The notes beneath the pieces were generated by a model. It saw only the letters and a program-made list of their open reading frames with translations, did not search any database and was not told the DNA's origin. Source: an uncultured Collinsella sp. (GTDB lineage: Bacteria; Actinomycetota; Coriobacteriia; Coriobacteriales; Coriobacteriaceae). Taken from it: a DNA stretch of 64,000 nt. The stretch is taken from contig CAKUFD010000004.1 of the NCBI GenBank assembly GCA_934647195.1, positions 1-64,000 on the forward strand, read 5' to 3'. Shown in pieces: positions 24,105 through 32,351 of this stretch; positions within the stretch are counted from its first letter, which is position 1; the number at the start of each line of letters is the position of its first letter. Position numbers and translations under genes: made by a program.

Positions 24105-25447
24105 AGCCTGACCTTCTCGATGCCGGGAGGGATGGCGATGCCGCTTGCGTTGCTGGCCATCGTATCGGCCAGCTCGTCAAATCGCGCCTTACCATCCTCC
24201 GTGGACGTGTCGAGGACGCGCTGCTCCTCGTAGAGCCGGTGGTTCATTTCCTTTACCTCAAGACTCTCGGCTGTATGGAACTGAAGCTCGAACTCGTAAC
24301 CGTCCGGGGTCTTTACCTTGGTGTTGACGCCCCGGTAGGGCGCGGCCGCGTCGCCGAGGCTGTTCTTCACCTTGACCCAATCATACCCCAAGTCCTCCAG
24401 ATGCTCCCGGATCTCAAAGAAATCCGATGCCAGCGTGTCTGTGTCGCACTGGTAGGTGTAGCGCAACACGTCCGTGATGGCGTCCGCTGCCTCGGAAAGC
24501 CTCAAGCCCTTGTCCGCCGAATCGCTCAGAATCTTGCGTGCAAGGGAGCCCTCACCCTTGAGCCGGAAGTTCAGCCCTTCGAGGTGCCGCGTGTCGGATT
24601 CGAGCGATTGCAGGGCCTTGGTTACGTCCGTCTCCTGCCTGACCGCCTTGGCGATGGAACGCGCCGCAATCTCCGTGGCGCTCTGCTGCCGCGCAGCCTC
24701 CTTCGCCGCCTCTATCGCCTTGGCCGTGGGCGCTGCCCCCGAAAGCGCCTGCTTCGCCGCCTTACGCGCCTCCTCGGTCAAGCCCATGCCGTCGAGGTCT
24801 TGGTACGCGCCCCACCTCGCAAGCCACTCGTCGGGGTCGTACCCCTCGACCTCCATGCCGTCGAAACCGGGAATGACCTTGCAGCGGCAGTTCTCGTGGT
24901 AGTGGTTCCCCTCGCCCGCCATCTTTGCTGATTTGTAATAGAACCCATTGGAGGCGAGCATCGCGCAGAAAGTGCAGGTCTCGCCGCCCATGGGCACGCG
25001 GGCGTATCGCAGCCCGTCGCGCTTCGCGTTGATTCTCATGGTCTGGTTGGCACGGCGCTGGACCTGGTCCTTCGCCTTCTTGCCGCACGCCTCGGCGAAT
25101 CCCTCCGAGTCCCCGGCGAGCCACTTGCGCAGCTGGTAGCGCACCTCCCGCTCGACGTATCCGGACACGTCGGACGTGTCGATGAGGGCGCTTTTGACCC
25201 TTCTCCCAGCCGCCTCGGCCATGCCCTCGTAGAGTTCTGCGGCGATGCCCGATGCGCCGTCCCCGTAGGCCGACACCGCCGCGTCCACGGCCCCTATGGC
25301 GAACTCGCGCACCTGCTCCGCCGTGGCCTTGGGGAACTCGGCGAGGAAGGCCGACACGCGCCCGGATGCGTAGTCGTAGGCCGCGCCCTCCAAGGTCGCG
25401 AGGCGGCTGTCGTAGCTGCTAAGAAGCTTGCGCGTCAGCGTCGCCAT
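24101..25447 (-). CDS. MuF-like minor capsid protein with C-terminal RelA/SpoT-type synthetase domain
   Basis: The 448-aa product has two parts. Residues 1-195 are a MuF/minor-head domain ending in ETCTFCAM (Cys158, Cys161) and NHYHENCRCKVIP (His184, Cys187, Cys189), the usual metal-binding-like signature. A helical linker (~205-285) follows. Residues ~290-410 show RelA/SpoT nucleotidyltransferase features: FRLKGEGSLARKI (Arg295, Lys297, Ser301, Lys305), ITDVLRY (Asp326, Arg329), PYRGVNTKV (Tyr371), FELQFHT (Glu387, Gln389) and NHRLYEE (His403). It lies right after the portal with a 29-bp overlap. MuF proteins are carried in virions, so the C-terminus may be a delivered toxin. Confidence 0.8.
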   Translation of the reverse strand: MATLTRKLLSSYDSRLATLEGAAYDYASGRVSAFLAEFPKATAEQVREFAIGAVDAAVSAYGDGASGIAAELYEGMAEAAGRRVKSALIDTSDVSGYVEREVRYQLRKWLAGDSEGFAEACGKKAKDQVQRRANQTMRINAKRDGLRYARVPMGGETCTFCAMLASNGFYYKSAKMAGEGNHYHENCRCKVIPGFDGMEVEGYDPDEWLARWGAYQDLDGMGLTEEARKAAKQALSGAAPTAKAIEAAKEAARQQSATEIAARSIAKAVRQETDVTKALQSLESDTRHLEGLNFRLKGEGSLARKILSDSADKGLRLSEAADAITDVLRYTYQCDTDTLASDFFEIREHLEDLGYDWVKVKNSLGDAAAPYRGVNTKVKTPDGYEFELQFHTAESLEVKEMNHRLYEEQRVLDTSTEDGKARFDELADTMASNASGIAIPPGIEKVRL

Positions 25448-26837
25448 CAGAGGCCCCCATCATCTGCTCCACCATCTGCCGCGCCTCGGATCGCCGCGCG
25501 TCGCTGTTGATGCGCTGCATCTGCTCGTCGGTGTAGCCCAGCATCTCCAAGGCAACGTCCGAGGCGGCAATCTTCGGGAAAGCCTGCGCCTGCTTGAGCA
25601 TCGCGTCGCTCTGGGACACGACCGAGGGGTAGGCGGGGGACATGAAGCGCGCGTTCACGTTGTTCCCGGCGTCGCGCTCCGTGGCGAAGTCGGTGCCGTG
25701 GAGGACGGCCAAGGCCATGTATGCGACGTTTCGCAGGGCGTGCCCGTTCTCCGCGTTGAGGTTCTTCGCGTCAATCACAAGCGGCTCCAGGCTCGCGGCG
25801 ATGGCATCGCTAGAGGAGGGGTTGTCGTTCGAGACGCCGAAGAACGACACCGGCACGTCGGTAACGCTGCTCATCTGGCACGCGAGCGCCCTGAAGTACT
25901 CCGTGAGCGGTGCCATCTGCAGCTGCGAGGACTGCCAGACGGTCGGCACATCGCCGTCGGCGTCCTTCGTCACCTCGTTGATGGCGCCCATGGAGGCGCT
26001 GTACTTGTTCTGGTCGTTGGTGACGCGCTTGTCGGTACCGAGCAGCCACATCTGCGGGAGCGTGGCGGATTCCGATGCGACTTCCATGCGCGCCCGCTGC
26101 CTGATCGCATCGTCGGTGATGCTCATCACGGCGCGGGTGATGCGGGATGTGCCGAAGGGGCGCTCCAAGGTCGCGCCGTGGGCCATGGGCTCCATGAGGG
26201 CGCGGCCCATGGAGTGCTGACGGTACTCGGCAGTCCAGCCGGAGCCGCCGTTGCGAAGCACGATGATGCTGTCCTCAGTGAAGACGTTGACCACGGTGGG
26301 GATTCGGTCGTAGCCGTCGCTGGAAAGTTTTGATTCCGCCACAACAAGACCGGCCTTGATGGCCTTCTGCGCATCGTCCCAGATGGCGCTTGCGGAGGTG
26401 GCGGGATATGCGCTGATAACCGGGCCGTCCCCGCCGTCGGTGACGGTCCAGAAGCCGCAGCAGTGCTTCAGCTCGCATATGAGGTTCTTGCGGTAGAGCA
26501 GGTCGAGGCTGTTAGCCGTGTAGATGCCCCGAAGCTCCTCCGTGACCGCCTCGTCATCGCTCGTGAAGCCGTTGAGCACGCTGCGGTCGGCCAGCGCGTG
26601 GACCGCCTTGCGCGGCCAGTCGATGCGCGGGTCGATTTTCTGCGCGAGGCTTTGGGGCATGGCGATCCCCAGGTCCCGCACCCGGACGTGGCCGAGGTAG
26701 TACTTCTCCCTAAGCAAATTACGCCCGGTCTTCTGCCGCCACACCTGCATGAGCTTCACCGCCGTGTCGCGGTCCTCGTCGGCGAGGCCGTCCGCTCGTG
26801 AAATGCCCTCGACGATTTCCATCTCGATTTTCTCCAT
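25419..26837 (-). CDS. portal protein (SPP1/gp6-like)
   Basis: The 472-aa product lies between TerL and MuF, the canonical portal position. It has the typical alpha-rich body, with PSSSDAIAASLEPLVIDAKN-type and C-terminal helices. A dodecamer of it forms the DNA entry channel and docks the terminase. Confidence 0.88.
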   Translation of the reverse strand: MEKIEMEIVEGISRADGLADEDRDTAVKLMQVWRQKTGRNLLREKYYLGHVRVRDLGIAMPQSLAQKIDPRIDWPRKAVHALADRSVLNGFTSDDEAVTEELRGIYTANSLDLLYRKNLICELKHCCGFWTVTDGGDGPVISAYPATSASAIWDDAQKAIKAGLVVAESKLSSDGYDRIPTVVNVFTEDSIIVLRNGGSGWTAEYRQHSMGRALMEPMAHGATLERPFGTSRITRAVMSITDDAIRQRARMEVASESATLPQMWLLGTDKRVTNDQNKYSASMGAINEVTKDADGDVPTVWQSSQLQMAPLTEYFRALACQMSSVTDVPVSFFGVSNDNPSSSDAIAASLEPLVIDAKNLNAENGHALRNVAYMALAVLHGTDFATERDAGNNVNARFMSPAYPSVVSQSDAMLKQAQAFPKIAASDVALEMLGYTDEQMQRINSDARRSEARQMVEQMMGASDGDADAQAS

Positions 26838-28253
26838 CTAGAAGTTCGCCTCCTGTTGCCGTCTTGGTTCTCGCTTGGTCGTGCGGCCCGCGTACAGCGC
26901 ACCCGCCGCAGATTCAACCGGTATTGACATGCAGCCGTCACCATCGCCGAAGCCCCAACCGCCGTTGCCGCCGATATCGCGCTTCACGCTTCCAGTGGCG
27001 CTCGCGTCAAGTGCCGGTGACTCGATATGCGTCAACGTCCCCGCTTCAAGTTCGTCCTTGAACATCGCGGATGCGGCCTGCATGGTGGCCGGGGTGCCCG
27101 CCATGATCGCCTTGGCGGGGAAGTGCCCATCTTTGAGCCTCTGCACGAGCGTCTCCGTCTTGCCCTTGCCGTCGATGAACACGGCGGCGATCTCGTCGGC
27201 GTTGCGAATCAGCATGTCCGCTATCGGCCCGGTACTGGCGTCGGTGATGTCGTACAGCTCCACGTATGAGCCGCCGTTGCGCTCCGTCAGTGCCCACGAG
27301 ATGGCGGCCTTCTCCCCATCTGGGTCGAACTTCACGCCGAAGCTGAGCTTTCCGCCCTCCATGGGTTCCTCGCGCAGCGCCTTCGCCCAATCGTCCGGGT
27401 TCAATGCCAGCTTCGCGCCTGCGGTGGGTGCCCAGTAGCCCAGGCGCTCCCTTGCGAAGACCTCGGGCTGCATCTGGTTGCACTCGGATTCCACGGCCTT
27501 CACGCTGAGGACGGTGCCAAGGCTGGGGTTGTACTCGTACCAGCGGGCGCGGTCGTGCTTGTCACCCACTTCGGTAGCGCCCCACTCGACCCACGCCATG
27601 AGCGAATCGCCCTTGCGAATGTCGGTGCGGAGGCTCCTGAACACGGTGCCGGTGCATTTCGTGTCAGGCGGGGTGCCAAGGTAGATGGTCTGCGGGTTGT
27701 GCTTCGGCCCCGCGCTGATTGACGGCAGCAGGGCGGCCTGCTGCGAGTCGGTGAGCTCCTGCGCCTCGTCGAGGATGAGCACGTCGAACGACTTTCCGCG
27801 CCCGCCGGAGTCGGTGCGGGTGGTGAAGCGGATGAGTCCGCCGTTCTTCAGCACGATCGCCTGCTTGCCGTTGGTCTTGCGGACGTGCTTCAGCAGGTCG
27901 TGCAGTTCGTCGTTCTCCTCGTCCTCGAAGATGGCGGAGAGCTCCTGGAACATCTCGTCCGAGGTGTCCCCGTGGTGGCACGTGTATAGGATTTTCTCGC
28001 CGTTCAGCGCGCCGTAGAGGCAGCGGGCGCGCACGATGAAGCTCTTGCCGTTCTGGCGGGGGATGGAGATTCCCACCTCGGGCGCCGCGAACTTGTCGTG
28101 GCTGTCGCGGGCGAGCATCACATCCAGCAGGTGCGGTTGCCAGGGCATAGGCTCGCCGAAGTAAAGGGCGGCAAGCTCAGCGGCCATCGCGCCGTCACCG
28201 GTCAAGTCCTCCGGGATGTTCGCCTCGTATGTTGGCGTCTGGTTCGGCTCCAC
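26838..28253 (-). CDS. terminase large subunit
   Basis: The 471-aa packaging motor has Walker A PRQNGKS (~65-71), Walker B FDVLILDEAQEL with catalytic Glu (~157-167), and a C-terminal RNase H-like nuclease with acidic residues in FGVKFDPDGEKAAISW and VFIDGKGKTETLV. It directly follows TerS (one-base overlap) and precedes the portal. Confidence 0.93.
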   Translation of the reverse strand: MEPNQTPTYEANIPEDLTGDGAMAAELAALYFGEPMPWQPHLLDVMLARDSHDKFAAPEVGISIPRQNGKSFIVRARCLYGALNGEKILYTCHHGDTSDEMFQELSAIFEDEENDELHDLLKHVRKTNGKQAIVLKNGGLIRFTTRTDSGGRGKSFDVLILDEAQELTDSQQAALLPSISAGPKHNPQTIYLGTPPDTKCTGTVFRSLRTDIRKGDSLMAWVEWGATEVGDKHDRARWYEYNPSLGTVLSVKAVESECNQMQPEVFARERLGYWAPTAGAKLALNPDDWAKALREEPMEGGKLSFGVKFDPDGEKAAISWALTERNGGSYVELYDITDASTGPIADMLIRNADEIAAVFIDGKGKTETLVQRLKDGHFPAKAIMAGTPATMQAASAMFKDELEAGTLTHIESPALDASATGSVKRDIGGNGGWGFGDGDGCMSIPVESAAGALYAGRTTKREPRRQQEANF

Positions 28254-28696
28254 TAGGCATCAGCCGCCTTGCGCTCCTTCTCGGCGCGGTCGCTGAACAT
28301 CAGCGTCAGGAACTCCGCCTTCGCGCCGTCGCGCTTTGGTCTGGACTCCGCGCCCATGCGGCTCCTGGCCGCAGGGGTCAGTCCGAGGGCGTCCGAGAGG
28401 GCGCGAATCTCGGCCGTGGCCTCCTTCAGCACCGCGAGGGCGGGGGACTTGCGCACCATGAACGGCGCCTTCCCGCTCGCGTCGGTGAAGGGCTTCAGGG
28501 CGATGGGGTCGAATATCGCCATCTTCCCGTTGTGGGTCATCTGCCGCTGGGCCTCCATGGCCACGGCGTGCCAGAAGCACAGCAGCCGCAGGGCGGGCAC
28601 GTCCTGCTCCGTGAATCGGCTGTCATCGGCCACCAGCTCGGACCATATCGCGGCCTGGGCTGCGTCCTGCGCTATGTCCTGCGGAATCTCTACCAT
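28253..28696 (-). CDS. terminase small subunit (P27-like)
   Basis: The 147-aa product starts MVEIPQDIAQDAAQAAIWSE at ATG 28696, after a strong AAGGAGGAAGC Shine-Dalgarno. The helical body with a C-terminal LGLTPAARSRMG segment matches P27-family small terminases, which recognise the packaging site. An HNH gene lies just upstream, a common pairing in cos-type phages. Confidence 0.85.
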   Translation of the reverse strand: MVEIPQDIAQDAAQAAIWSELVADDSRFTEQDVPALRLLCFWHAVAMEAQRQMTHNGKMAIFDPIALKPFTDASGKAPFMVRKSPALAVLKEATAEIRALSDALGLTPAARSRMGAESRPKRDGAKAEFLTLMFSDRAEKERKAADA

Positions 28697-28921
28697 GCTT
28701 CCTCCTTCAGGAGGGATGGTAGGCGGGGCGTGAGATACCCCCCCTGTTGCTGGAAACCCTCGGGGGGATATTGGCATATCGCCGCGGGGTGCTGAGCGGC
28801 CCCTGGGGAGGGGTAACGCCCCCCCCGTCAATCCAGAAGCGCCGCCAAACGCCACAGAATCGCACCTGAGCCACGATATGCCCTTGTGCCTAGCCCCGTG
28901 CCGTGAAAGCCATTGCAAGGC
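28697..28921. other. non-coding gap between HNH nuclease and terS; candidate cos/packaging region
   Basis: 225 bp without a gene in an otherwise overlapping operon. It contains imperfect GC-rich dyads (TACCCCCC around 28735 with GGGGGGATA around 28761, and further G/C runs near 28802-28828). Position beside terS and an HNH gene is where cos sites of HK97-like phages lie. The cut site itself was not identified. Confidence 0.4.
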
Positions 28922-29212
28922 TTAAAACAGCCTCGTGCGCCTTATCTCGAACGCCTGCCCGTCGGTCGGCATCCTCTTGCCCTTGCGCTGGTTGCAGATG
29001 CGGTGCGAGGAGGCCGCGTTCGCGTAGTCCCACGGCGCGCCGCCCCTGGCTAACGGGACGATGTGGTCCAGCTCGAAGCTCCACGGGTCACCGCTCGGGA
29101 GGTCGTAGTCTATGGGCTGGCCGCACAGGTGGCACGGCCTGCCCTCCGCCCTCAGCCTGTTCCTCAGTTTTGTTCGCGCGTTGCCGTTGTTCGCGTACTT
29201 GGTTCCAGCCAT
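28922..29212 (-). CDS. HNH endonuclease (packaging-associated)
   Basis: The 96-aa product contains CHLCGQPID, then FELDHIVPLARGGAPWDYAN and SHRICNQRKG: two Cys-pair zinc ligands with the beta-beta-alpha HNH core (His50, Asn66, His70). Small HNH proteins next to terminase genes are needed for cos cleavage in several phages. The start may be off by one base in my coordinates. Confidence 0.88.
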   Translation of the reverse strand: MAGTKYANNGNARTKLRNRLRAEGRPCHLCGQPIDYDLPSGDPWSFELDHIVPLARGGAPWDYANAASSHRICNQRKGKRMPTDGQAFEIRRTRLF

Positions 29213-29298
29213 GTGTGCCCCTTCCTCTTGGCTGTAGGGTAGGCACGGCATGAGAAAGGCCCCCGGTTTCCCGAGGGCCTTGCTTCCTCATCCGGCCT

Positions 29299-29421
29299 CT
29301 AGAGCCTGACGGTGGCCTTGCCATCGCTGCGAGCAGCGCCCCCGCCAGCAGCGCCGTCGATAGACTCATCAAGCCCGCGAAGAGCTTGCGCAACCTCGCG
29401 CCGCTGCTTATCGGTAATCAT
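29299..29421 (-). CDS. very small phage protein (40 aa)
   Basis: Starts MITDKQRREVAQALRGLDES and ends in a Gly/Ala-rich basic tail. The start overlaps the stop of the upstream gene as ATGA (29418-29421), which argues for real, coupled translation. No function recognised. Confidence 0.5.
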   Translation of the reverse strand: MITDKQRREVAQALRGLDESIDGAAGGGAARSDGKATVRL

Positions 29422-29678
29422 CCGGCATCACCGTCTATCCATGCGTACTGCCTGAATATCTCTTCGGACGCATCGATAGTTACGGATTCAGCACTGACGG
29501 TCACGACCTCACCCGATTCGAGCAGCACGACCGCGACCGGGAACGCAACTTGTCCTGCTGGAAATCCACCGATCATAATCGATGCTCCATGCGTATATGC
29601 CTTTTGGTAGAAGCCGACAAGCAACGCCCTAGTCTTTTCTCCTGAATCATCGGAAATGAAGCAAGGTGTCATCTTCAT
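29418..29678 (-). CDS. phage protein of unknown function (86 aa)
   Basis: Starts MKMTPCFISDDSGEKTRALL; predicted alpha/beta, no motif recognised. It overlaps both neighbours as ATGA-type junctions, so it is part of the translationally coupled series 29299-32737. Confidence 0.65.
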   Translation of the reverse strand: MKMTPCFISDDSGEKTRALLVGFYQKAYTHGASIMIGGFPAGQVAFPVAVVLLESGEVVTVSAESVTIDASEEIFRQYAWIDGDAG

Positions 29679-30136
29679 TCGCCCTCACCCCTCAGCCTTC
29701 GGATTCGCGCCGCGATGTCGGCAAAGACAAGGTATGAGCACTCGGGGCTATCGTCATCGTTCTTGAACAGCCCGCACCCATAGCATTGACTGCCCACTTC
29801 GACGCTCTCCCTTCGCGCATAGCAGCACTCGGCGTTGTCTCCGCCCTTGGCAGCGTTGTCCAAGTCCTCCAGCAGCTTCTCCCAGCTGTCAGGCGTGGTC
29901 GGCTTTTCGAGATATAAGTATCTTGGATAGCGTGCATCGAACCATATACTCGAATCTGCTTTGAGAGTGAATCTCCAATTCTCGTCAAAGGGGTCGAATT
30001 CGGCGCATTTAACGCGTAGTTCTTTTCCGTTCTTGTCGTACAGCACCTTGGTATCCAGCGGAATCTCCCGGCCCTCGGCGTCGCGGGGCAGGCCGACCAT
30101 CTTGCTACTCCCCATCGTCTTTTCCTCCATCGTCAT
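29675..30136 (-). CDS. phage protein of unknown function with Cys cluster (153 aa)
   Basis: Starts MTMEEKTMGSSKMVGLPRDA after GAAGGG. The central part has a beta-rich stretch (KVLYDKNGKELRVKCAEF). The C-terminal third carries AECCYARR and QCYGCGLF Cys pairs, likely a zinc site. Similar proteins occur as accessory genes of actinobacterial phages, but I have no specific family name. Confidence 0.7.
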   Translation of the reverse strand: MTMEEKTMGSSKMVGLPRDAEGREIPLDTKVLYDKNGKELRVKCAEFDPFDENWRFTLKADSSIWFDARYPRYLYLEKPTTPDSWEKLLEDLDNAAKGGDNAECCYARRESVEVGSQCYGCGLFKNDDDSPECSYLVFADIAARIRRLRGEGE

Positions 30137-30305
30137 CGAATCCCTTCCATCTCTCGCACGTGCCGTGCGGCTCGACCCGGCGGGCGCGCATCAGATCCCT
30201 CCTGCACCAGACCAGGAGGTCGTACGCCTCGCATTCCGCGTCGGCGCGCCTCTTAGCCGTGAACATGCTCCTCGCGCACGTCCGGCATACCCTCTCGTCG
30301 GTCAT
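30105..30305 (-). CDS. small Cys-rich phage protein (66 aa)
   Basis: Starts at ATG 30305 with MTDERVCRTCARSMFTAKRR; further Cys at ECEAYDL, WCRRDL and GTCERW give a four- to five-Cys zinc-binding pattern. The start overlaps the preceding short frame as ATGA and the end overlaps the next gene by 32 bp. Confidence 0.65.
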   Translation of the reverse strand: MTDERVCRTCARSMFTAKRRADAECEAYDLLVWCRRDLMRARRVEPHGTCERWKGFDDDGGKDDGE

Positions 30306-30415
30306 CGGGCTTCCGCCCCCTGCGCCACGGCGATGAGCGGCGGCACGGACACGACCGAGCGCATCGCCCACAGGCGAGCAGCGCTCCCGGGAGAAGCGCC
30401 GTCGCGGCTAGCCAT
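30302..30415 (-). CDS. very small phage protein (37 aa)
   Basis: A 37-codon frame starting MASRDGASPGSAARLWAMRS with a mildly hydrophobic end. It overlaps the stop of the gene before it and the start of the gene after it, filling what would otherwise be a gap in a fully overlapping operon. No function recognised. Confidence 0.45.
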   Translation of the reverse strand: MASRDGASPGSAARLWAMRSVVSVPPLIAVAQGAEAR

Positions 30416-30692
30416 CGCACCTCTCACACCAGTCCTCCCGCATGTCCTTGTAGTGGTCGACGATCCAGTCGCGAGCCCAGCACGCGGCCTCCCATGCCGC
30501 CAGGGGCTCGCGCGCCTCCTTCTCGTCGAAGGCCTCCTCGAACTCGAGCCCGCATATCCCGTAGTCGCAGCAGCCCTCCAGCAGGTTGTGGCAGTCCCCA
30601 CACGTCGGCACCCTGCCGAACTCCCGGTCGATGTCCTCGTCCCTGCAGCCTGGCGGGAGGTTCCGCCCGCTCGCCGGCTCATAGCTGGTCAT
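30408..30692 (-). CDS. Cys-rich phage protein (94 aa)
   Basis: Starts MTSYEPASGRNLPPGCRDED. Cys pairs PTCGDCHNLLEGCC and DYGICGLE, with a C-terminal WCERC, suggest one or two zinc sites. It overlaps the following zinc-ribbon gene. Unknown role. Confidence 0.65.
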   Translation of the reverse strand: MTSYEPASGRNLPPGCRDEDIDREFGRVPTCGDCHNLLEGCCDYGICGLEFEEAFDEKEAREPLAAWEAACWARDWIVDHYKDMREDWCERCDG

Positions 30693-30885
30693 CGTCGAAC
30701 CTCCTTCCGCATACGGGGCAGAAGACGACATCCGCCCCCAGCATGTCGCTGAACGCCGAGTACTCGTAGACCACCCCGTGGAACCCGCACGCGGAGCACT
30801 CCACGAACCCCGGGGTGCGCCGGTACTCGCCCGTGAACGGGTCGACCTTCTTCATCACGAGGTTTCGCGCGGTGCCTTCACTCAT
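30679..30885 (-). CDS. zinc-ribbon protein (68 aa)
   Basis: Starts at ATG 30885 (MSEGTARNLVMKKVDPFTGE). Two CxxC knuckles (ECSACGF and FCPVCGRRF) about 30 residues apart form a classic zinc ribbon, a nucleic-acid- or protein-binding fold. Overlaps both neighbours. Confidence 0.7.
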   Translation of the reverse strand: MSEGTARNLVMKKVDPFTGEYRRTPGFVECSACGFHGVVYEYSAFSDMLGADVVFCPVCGRRFDDDQL

Positions 30886-31144
30886 CGTCGAGCACCCCCA
30901 TGATCCCCTCCGCGATGACCTTCGCGGTCTCCCTGGCAACCTCGGTGGCGTTCTCGGTGAGGCCCACGCGGTAGGCCCTGCGCACCATGTCCTCGCACGC
31001 GCACTGCATGGCCGTGTCGTCGCACCCGCGGGCCACACGGCGCTCCCTCAGGTAGTCGTGGGCGCGCTCCTGCGGCTTCCTCTCTTCGAACCTGAACACC
31101 GCCGCGCAATCGGCGACGACGTCGTCTATGCTCTCCACCATCAT
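30878..31144 (-). CDS. helical phage protein of unknown function (88 aa)
   Basis: Starts MMVESIDDVVADCAAVFRFE, mostly helical and acidic. Its start overlaps the stop of the HNH gene (31141), its end overlaps the zinc-ribbon gene. No motif recognised. Confidence 0.6.
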   Translation of the reverse strand: MMVESIDDVVADCAAVFRFEERKPQERAHDYLRERRVARGCDDTAMQCACEDMVRRAYRVGLTENATEVARETAKVIAEGIMGVLDDE

Positions 31145-32121
31145 CCGTCCTTCCCTTTCTGCTTCCCGACGCCCCACGTCGGCCTCCTCGCGATGCACCC
31201 CGGGCACCGCCTCTGGTTCCTCTGCGTCGCGCCGAACTCGGCACCGCACACGGCGCACCGGGCGATGAACTTCACGGACCTGACTCCCCGCGCCTTCCTG
31301 CCCTTCGCCAGGCAGTCCGGGCACGTCCTGCAGTTGCGCCTCGCGTCGTTGCGGTAGCCAGCAGGCGGCGTGAACGTCCTGCCGCAGACACCGCATGTCC
31401 GCGGCAGCGAGTGCTCTGCGTCCGCGATGGCGGAGTGCAGCCTGCACCACGCCACGGCGGACTCGAGCGACTCGGCGTCGTCCCACTCCGGGCTGTCCGG
31501 GCTGTTGAGCCTCGCCACGAGGGCCTTCAGGACCGCGACGAGGTTGGCCGGGTCGTAGTTGCCGTGGTCGCCGTCGGCGAACACGATCACGTACCCTTCC
31601 GGGACCTTCCCGTGCTCGCGCTCGTAGACCAGCTCGTGCTTCATGCGCCAGTTGTCCTTGCTCATGGGCACGGTGGCCTCCTCGGCGACCTTGACGAGGA
31701 CGTAGCCCTTGCCGCTCTGGCGCTCTGCGCCTATGGGTCTGCGCTTCCTGCCGCCGCCGTGGCTCCTCGTGGCCTGCCTGCCGTTCGATGCCCGCCAGAG
31801 GTTTATCTGCGGGCGCGACAGCGGGAAGCCGAAGGCGTCGGCGAACTGCGAGGAGAGCACCGTGAGGGATTGCCCGGTGTCGTGCGCCTCCATCCACGCC
31901 TGCATCTCGGGCTCGCAGCGCCACCGGATCGGGCGCACGGCCCTGGCCGGCACCTCCCTGGGCCGCTTGCGCAGCCCGAGCTTGAAGCACTTCTGCTCCA
32001 TGGCGCGCTGCGTCGGCCTGCGACCGAACTCGCGCTCGAAGCCGTCTAGGAGCGCGCCGATGTGCTCCGTGGCGAACCTCCCGCGGAGCCACGCCTCCTC
32101 CTCTTCGGTCCAGCGCCTCAT
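31141..32121 (-). CDS. HNH endonuclease, homing type, with HTH and zinc fingers
   Basis: The 326-aa product starts at ATG 32121 (MRRWTEEEEAWLRGRFATEH). An N-terminal Myb/HTH-like segment and a second helical DNA-binding segment (LSRPQINLWRASNGRQ) precede the HNH core MKHELVYEREHGKVPEGYVI...FADGDHGNYDPANLVAV. The C-terminus has paired Cys motifs (CGVCGRTF, CRTCPDC, CAVCGAEF, CPGC). This architecture resembles free-standing phage homing endonucleases that spread by cutting sister genomes. Confidence 0.8.
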   Translation of the reverse strand: MRRWTEEEEAWLRGRFATEHIGALLDGFEREFGRRPTQRAMEQKCFKLGLRKRPREVPARAVRPIRWRCEPEMQAWMEAHDTGQSLTVLSSQFADAFGFPLSRPQINLWRASNGRQATRSHGGGRKRRPIGAERQSGKGYVLVKVAEEATVPMSKDNWRMKHELVYEREHGKVPEGYVIVFADGDHGNYDPANLVAVLKALVARLNSPDSPEWDDAESLESAVAWCRLHSAIADAEHSLPRTCGVCGRTFTPPAGYRNDARRNCRTCPDCLAKGRKARGVRSVKFIARCAVCGAEFGATQRNQRRCPGCIARRPTWGVGKQKGKDG

Positions 32122-32351
32122 TCGCCGAGCAGCCCCTTCGGAAGCCTGACCGCCTCGCCGACGTCCGTGCCGGCGCGGGCGATGTCGAGCACCAGCCTGC
32201 CGTTGGCGATGACCGTGGCCGCGATCCCCTCGACGGCCTTGGCGCGCTCGATCTCGCACCTCACGGCCTCGGGGTCTTCGAGCTTGACGGCCTCGAGTCG
32301 CTCAAGCTCGCGGAAGAGCGCGTCGTTCACCGCTCCTATTCCCTTGCTCAT
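32118..32351 (-). CDS. helical phage protein (77 aa)
   Basis: Starts MSKGIGAVNDALFRELERLE; composed of two or three amphipathic helices with no motif I recognise. Overlaps both neighbours with ATGA-type junctions. Confidence 0.6.
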   Translation of the reverse strand: MSKGIGAVNDALFRELERLEAVKLEDPEAVRCEIERAKAVEGIAATVIANGRLVLDIARAGTDVGEAVRLPKGLLGE

